From: RGIG8748 sp045539515
GTDB taxonomy: Bacteria > Bacillota > Clostridia > UMGS1810
DNA: 64,000 nt
Direction: 5' to 3'
NCBI GenBank assembly: GCA_045539515.1
Contig: JAZQFN010000022.1
Coordinates: 62,001-126,000, forward strand
The position numbers were made by a program, and so were the translations under genes. The stretch's first letter is position 1. Each line of letters begins with the position of its first letter. Of this stretch, positions 60,403 through 64,000 are shown in pieces. Under the pieces are notes generated by a model, which ran no database searches, had not been told where the DNA came from, and saw only the letters and a list, made by a program, of their open reading frames with translations.

Positions 60403-61164
60403 ATGTTTGCTGTAGAAAGACAAAAAAGAATAATTGATGCACTTAAAACAGACGGTGCTGTATGGGTAAGCAAATTAAGCCAGGAACTTGGTGTTACAGA
60501 AGAAACTGTAAGACGTGACCTGGAAAAGCTTGAAAAGCAGGAAGCACTCGTTAGAACTCACGGCGGTGCAATCCCTGTTGATGAAAGCAACCATGAAATG
60601 TCCCTTGAAAAGCGTAAACATTTAAATGCAGATGCAAAAGAAAAACTCGCAAAAGAAGCAGTGAAACATATTGTCCCCGGTGATACAATATTTCTTGATG
60701 CATCAACAACAACATTCTATATGGCGCGTGAACTAAAAAACATGAAGGATATTACCATTGTTACAAACTCAATAAGAGTTATTTCCGAGCTTGCAGGTGT
60801 TGCAAATTTAAAAGTCATTGGCATAGGCGGATTTGTAAGCAACAACCAGTCTTTTGTGGGTACTTTAGCCTGCAACTACATTAATCAGAACTGCTATGCC
60901 AACAAAGTGTTTTTCTCCAGCCGTGGTGTTACTCAAAACAGCGGTATTCTCGACAGCAATGAGCAGGAATGGGCAATAAAGCAAGCAATGATAAAAAATG
61001 CAAAAACAAAGTTTTATATTTGTGATAAATCCAAAATAGGAAGAATTGGTTTTGCAAAGCTTGCTGACTTTGAAGAAATAGATTATTTTATTTCAGAAAA
61101 AGATTTTTGTGACGAAATACAAAAAACACTTGTAGACTTAAATGTAAAAATAATAACTGTATAG
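60403..61164 (+). CDS. DeoR-family transcriptional regulator
   Basis: This 253-aa regulator has an N-terminal winged helix (S-Q-E-L-G-V-T-E-E-T-V-R-R-D-L-E-K-L, about 25-42) with R-T-H-G-G-A, and a DeoR C-terminal sugar-phosphate sensor domain (D-A-S-T-T-T near residue 90, C-D-K-S-K-I-G-R). ATG 60403 follows GAGGTGAAC; GTG 60394 lies in that site. It ends the BMC operon and is followed by a terminator. Known family members bind a phosphorylated sugar intermediate, so deoxysugar phosphate or DHAP is a reasonable inducer guess. The operator at 51828-51846 is a candidate target. Confidence 0.93.
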   Translation: MFAVERQKRIIDALKTDGAVWVSKLSQELGVTEETVRRDLEKLEKQEALVRTHGGAIPVDESNHEMSLEKRKHLNADAKEKLAKEAVKHIVPGDTIFLDASTTTFYMARELKNMKDITIVTNSIRVISELAGVANLKVIGIGGFVSNNQSFVGTLACNYINQNCYANKVFFSSRGVTQNSGILDSNEQEWAIKQAMIKNAKTKFYICDKSKIGRIGFAKLADFEEIDYFISEKDFCDEIQKTLVDLNVKIITV

Positions 61165-61168
61165 CAAT

Positions 61169-61206
61169 AATTACCGGTCATTTTTTTATGACCGGTAATT
61201 TTTTAA
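61169..61206 (+). terminator. Rho-independent terminator of the BMC operon
   Basis: The 13-base stem AATTACCGGTCAT/ATGACCGGTAATT (61169-61181 and 61188-61200) has a T-rich loop and is followed by T4 and later T-runs, 5 bases past the regulator stop. Confidence 0.9.
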
Positions 61207-61246
61207 TTTTTTTTAAAAATATTGTCAATAATTATATCATTTAAGG

Positions 61247-61425
61247 TTGACAATACAATATGTTTTGTTGTAAAATAAATAAGATAAAATAACATAATCT
61301 GTTTATAACTGATTTTTTACCATAAGGGGCGGGCAGTTTATGTCTTTCCCTGTTTTTTTGGGCGTTTTTATCTTTTTCAGCAATATGTGTCTTATGACGC
61401 AAATCTTTAACCCGGAGGAATTTTT
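61247..61425 (+). promoter_or_regulatory. Promoter and about 145-nt leader of carAB
   Basis: TTGACA (61247-61252), an 18-base spacer, TAAAAT (61271-61276). TACAA/TTGTA half-sites (61254-61258 and 61268-61272) flank the spacer. The leader has a G-rich segment GGGGCGGGCAG followed by TCCCTGTTTTTTT near 61360, a weak hairpin with T7 that could act as an attenuator. No PyrR-binding consensus is recognised. The 261 bases between the DeoR gene and carA hold only the terminator and this region. Confidence 0.55.
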
Positions 61426-62505
61426 ATGAATAAGACCTTATATCTTGTACTTGAAAACGGAAAAATCTTTGAAGGCTATTCAATCGGTGCAAAAGGCGAA
61501 GTGACAGGAGAAACTGTCTTCCAGACAGCAGTTCTTGGATACAATGAAACCATAACCGATCCAAAATATTACGGACAGATAGTTGTACAAACCTTCCCTC
61601 TTATCGGGAATTACGGTATCATCGAAGAAGAGCTTGAAACTATGAAACCCGTAATCGGCGGATACATAGTAAAATCCATTTCCGATACACCCTCAAACTT
61701 TCGTTGCGAGGGTAAGCTCGAAGACTACATGAAAGAAAACAATATTATCGGTCTTGCAGGAATAGATACAAGAGAGCTTACCAGAATTCTTCGTGAAAAC
61801 GGAACTATGAACGGCAAAATAACTGCTGATATATCCGATATAGATTCCATAATCAAAGAGCTTAAAGCTCATAAAGCTACTGTAGACTACAGCGAGCTTA
61901 GCATAAGTGAAATTGAAGAAATAACAGTAGAAAATGCTCAGAACAGCGTTTGTCTTTATGACCTGGGCGCTACAAACGCTTTTTACGACATACTTACAAA
62001 AAACAATCTCAATGTAACTGTGGTTCCCTATAACACCAAAGCAGAAGAAATTTTTGAAATTGCTCCAGATGGTGTTGTTATTTCCGAAGGTCCGGGCAAT
62101 CCCGAGGAATGTACGGCCATAGTTGACGAAATCAAAAAAATCATAGACAGAAACATTCCCGTATACGGCTGTGGCTTAGGTCACCAGCTGGTTGCACTTG
62201 CTCTGGGGGCAAAAACAAAGAAACATCCTTACGGTCACAGGGGTGCTAACCAACCTGTAAAGGATACCGTAACAGATAAAATTTACATTACAAGCCAGAA
62301 TCACGGTTATATAGTAGATGAAGATTCTCTCCCGGGAAATGCAAAAATCACCTTTGTAAATGTTAATGATAAAACAATCGAAGGACTTGAATTTGAAGAT
62401 AAAAAATCTATAACAACACAGTTCATCCCCAATCTTTGCAAAGGACCTCATAACACAAAGTACATCATTGACAGATTTGTAAGCATTATGAAAGGAGATG
62501 AATAA
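61426..62505 (+). CDS. carA: Carbamoyl-phosphate synthase small subunit, glutaminase triad lost
   Basis: This 359-aa CarA-family protein normally hydrolyses glutamine and channels NH3 to CarB. The N-terminal domain is conventional (E-T-V-F-Q-T-A-V-L-G-Y-N-E-T, G-L-A-G-I-D-T-R-E-L-T-R). The class I amidotransferase domain is degenerate. The F-G-I-C-L-G-H-Q elbow reads Y-G-C-G250-L-G-H-Q, so the nucleophile position is Gly, and the H-P-E pair reads I334-P-N336. S-N-G-P-G-D-P is S-E-G-P-G-N-P and H-H-G-A-N-H-P is H-R-G-A-N-Q-P. All three catalytic residues are therefore absent. It probably has a structural role with an ammonia-using CarB. ATG 61426 follows CGGAGGAAT. Confidence 0.93.
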   Translation: MNKTLYLVLENGKIFEGYSIGAKGEVTGETVFQTAVLGYNETITDPKYYGQIVVQTFPLIGNYGIIEEELETMKPVIGGYIVKSISDTPSNFRCEGKLEDYMKENNIIGLAGIDTRELTRILRENGTMNGKITADISDIDSIIKELKAHKATVDYSELSISEIEEITVENAQNSVCLYDLGATNAFYDILTKNNLNVTVVPYNTKAEEIFEIAPDGVVISEGPGNPEECTAIVDEIKKIIDRNIPVYGCGLGHQLVALALGAKTKKHPYGHRGANQPVKDTVTDKIYITSQNHGYIVDEDSLPGNAKITFVNVNDKTIEGLEFEDKKSITTQFIPNLCKGPHNTKYIIDRFVSIMKGDE

Positions 62506-62507
62506 TT

Positions 62508-64000
62508 ATGCCACTTAATAAAAATCTCAAAAAAGTTATGGTTATAGGCTCCGGCCCCATCGTTATAGGACAGGCTGCAGAATTTGACTATGCAGGCACT
62601 CAGGCATGTCGTGCTTTAAAGCAGGCAGGTCTTGAAGTTGTGCTTGTAAACTCCAATCCTGCCACAATAATGACAGATAACGCTATGGCTGATGAAATTT
62701 ATTTAGAGCCGCTCAATCTCCCTACAATAAAAAGAATTATTGAAAAAGAAAAACCGGACAGTCTTTTGTCAACACTTGGCGGACAAACCGGTCTTACCCT
62801 TTCCATGCAGCTTGCAAAGGAAGGTTTCCTTGAAAAGCACGGTGTAACTCTTCTTGGTGCAAAGCCCGAAACAATAGATAAAGCCGAAGATCGCCAGATG
62901 TTTAAAGACACTATGGAATCCATCGGTCAGCCTTGTATTCCTTCAATCGTAGTTACAACCGTTGAAGATGCTGTTAAATTTGCAAACGAAACTGGCTATC
63001 CCCTTATCATACGTCCTGCGTTTACTTTAGGCGGTACAGGCGGCGGTATTGCAAATGATGAAGCTGAACTTCGTGAAATTGCCGCTAATGGTCTTTATCA
63101 ATCCCCTATCACCCAGATACTTGTAGAAAAATGTATTTCCGGTTGGAAAGAAATTGAATTTGAAGTTATACGTGACAGCAAAGGCAACTGCATAATTGTA
63201 TGTTCTATGGAAAACGTTGACCCTGTCGGTGTTCACACCGGTGACTCAATAGTTGTTGCACCGGCCGTAACCCTTGCATCAAAAGAATTTTCAATGCTTA
63301 AGAATGCAGCTCTTGACATCGTTAACACATTGGAAGTTGAAGGTGGATGTAACTGTCAGTTTGCACTTAATCCTGAAAGCTTTGAATATGCAGTTATAGA
63401 AGTTAACCCCAGAGTATCCCGTTCTTCTGCACTTGCATCCAAAGCCACAGGTTATCCTATCGCTAAAGTTGCCACAAAGATTGCCATCGGTTACACACTT
63501 GACGAGATATTAAACGACGTTACAGGTGTAACATACGCAGCCTTTGAACCTACTGTTGACTACTGCGTAGTTAAGTTCCCCAAGTGGCCTTTTGATAAAT
63601 TTGTTTACGCCACAAAAAAACTCGGCACACAAATGAAAGCCACCGGTGAAGTAATGAGCATAGCTTCCACCTTTGAAGAAGCTATTATGAAAGCTGTTCG
63701 TGGTGCTGAAATCAAACTTGATACTCTTGATAATCCCAAGCTTCATGGGCTTACCGATGAAGAAATAGAGGCAAAACTTTACGACTGTGATGACCAAAGA
63801 CTTTTTGTTGTATATGCAGCGTTAAAAAGAGGCATCAGTATTGAAAAGATTCACCAAATCACTATGATTGACGAATGGTTTCTTGCACGCTTCTTAAACC
63901 TTGCAAACTTCGAAAAAGAGCTTACCTTAGCAACGGAACTTACAGATGAACTCTATGTAAAAGCTAAAAAGCTCGGTTATCCCGATGCGGCAATAGAAAG
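62508..64000 (+). CDS. carB: Carbamoyl-phosphate synthase large subunit, 3' end cut by window edge
   Basis: The first 497 codons are visible (full CarB is about 1070 aa). The carboxyphosphate ATP-grasp half is present with I-G-S-G-P-I-V-I-G-Q-A-A-E-F-D-Y-A-G, R-P-A-F-T-L-G-G-T-G-G-G, M-E-N-V-D-P-V-G-V-H-T-G-D-S and E-V-N-P-R-V-S-R-S-S-A-L-A-S-K-A-T-G-Y-P. These core residues are intact, unlike CarA. ATG 62508 follows AAAGGAGATG, 2 bases after the carA stop. The second ATP-grasp half and allosteric domain lie beyond the window. Confidence 0.97.
   Translation, partial: MPLNKNLKKVMVIGSGPIVIGQAAEFDYAGTQACRALKQAGLEVVLVNSNPATIMTDNAMADEIYLEPLNLPTIKRIIEKEKPDSLLSTLGGQTGLTLSMQLAKEGFLEKHGVTLLGAKPETIDKAEDRQMFKDTMESIGQPCIPSIVVTTVEDAVKFANETGYPLIIRPAFTLGGTGGGIANDEAELREIAANGLYQSPITQILVEKCISGWKEIEFEVIRDSKGNCIIVCSMENVDPVGVHTGDSIVVAPAVTLASKEFSMLKNAALDIVNTLEVEGGCNCQFALNPESFEYAVIEVNPRVSRSSALASKATGYPIAKVATKIAIGYTLDEILNDVTGVTYAAFEPTVDYCVVKFPKWPFDKFVYATKKLGTQMKATGEVMSIASTFEEAIMKAVRGAEIKLDTLDNPKLHGLTDEEIEAKLYDCDDQRLFVVYAALKRGISIEKIHQITMIDEWFLARFLNLANFEKELTLATELTDELYVKAKKLGYPDAAIE

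Overview
The window is AT-rich chromosomal DNA from an anaerobic, Gram-positive-type bacterium, most likely class Clostridia (Bacillota). The evidence is strong GGAGG-type ribosome binding sites with frequent TTG/GTG starts, RNase J, AddAB instead of RecBCD, PcrA, YerC/YecD, a [FeFe]-hydrogenase-like sensor, a glycyl-radical enzyme and CCA-encoded tRNAs. No phage, transposase or CRISPR array is seen. Gene density is high and no gene-free stretch exceeds about 260 bases.

Layout. 1-2286 (minus): a redox-sensing cluster with two DRTGG-domain proteins, an HATPase and a hydrogenase-like protein with altered H-cluster loops. 2378-4199: a dGTPase-like HD protein, tadA, and tRNA-Arg(ACG), the tRNA that TadA modifies. 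4316-7903 (minus): an ECF sigma factor, a single-span membrane protein and a secreted SLH protein, behind a candidate autoregulatory promoter. 7997-18019 (minus): housekeeping genes rnj, rseP, dxr, cdsA, uppS, frr, pyrH, pfkA, tsf and rpsB. 18288-23694: rodA, tRNA-Gly, htpG, a cell-wall amidase, and a DacF-like protein that has lost its penicillin-binding catalytic motifs. 23737-32845 (minus): a probable long operon lon-engB-pcrA-yerC-methyltransferase-galT-galK-rdgB. 33010-46720: a HAD phosphatase, addA/addB, a GH36 alpha-galactosidase, cca, asnS and asnA.

46930-61164 (plus) is the centrepiece: a complete bacterial microcompartment (BMC) locus of the glycyl-radical, propanediol-processing type. 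Gene order is HAD phosphatase, diol dehydratase, activase, EutS/PduU-like shell protein, EutP-like GTPase, class II aldolase, GlcG/PduO-C-like protein, an unrecognised ORF (X), zinc alcohol dehydrogenase, two BMC-H, one BMC-P, PduS, PduT, PduP-like aldehyde dehydrogenase, a second BMC-T, PduL, and a DeoR regulator. The inferred pathway is deoxysugar phosphate (fuculose-/rhamnulose-1-phosphate) to lactaldehyde plus DHAP, then 1,2-propanediol, propanal (B12-independent), propanol and propionyl-CoA/propionyl-phosphate. Sugar kinases, isomerases and transporters are not in the window. Oddities here are ORF X, which has no canonical start and runs in frame into the alcohol dehydrogenase through an A7 tract, and a BMC-H gene with two good in-frame starts.

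61426-64000 (plus): carA and the 5' part of carB. CarA has lost all three glutaminase catalytic residues, so this carbamoyl-phosphate synthetase may use free ammonia.
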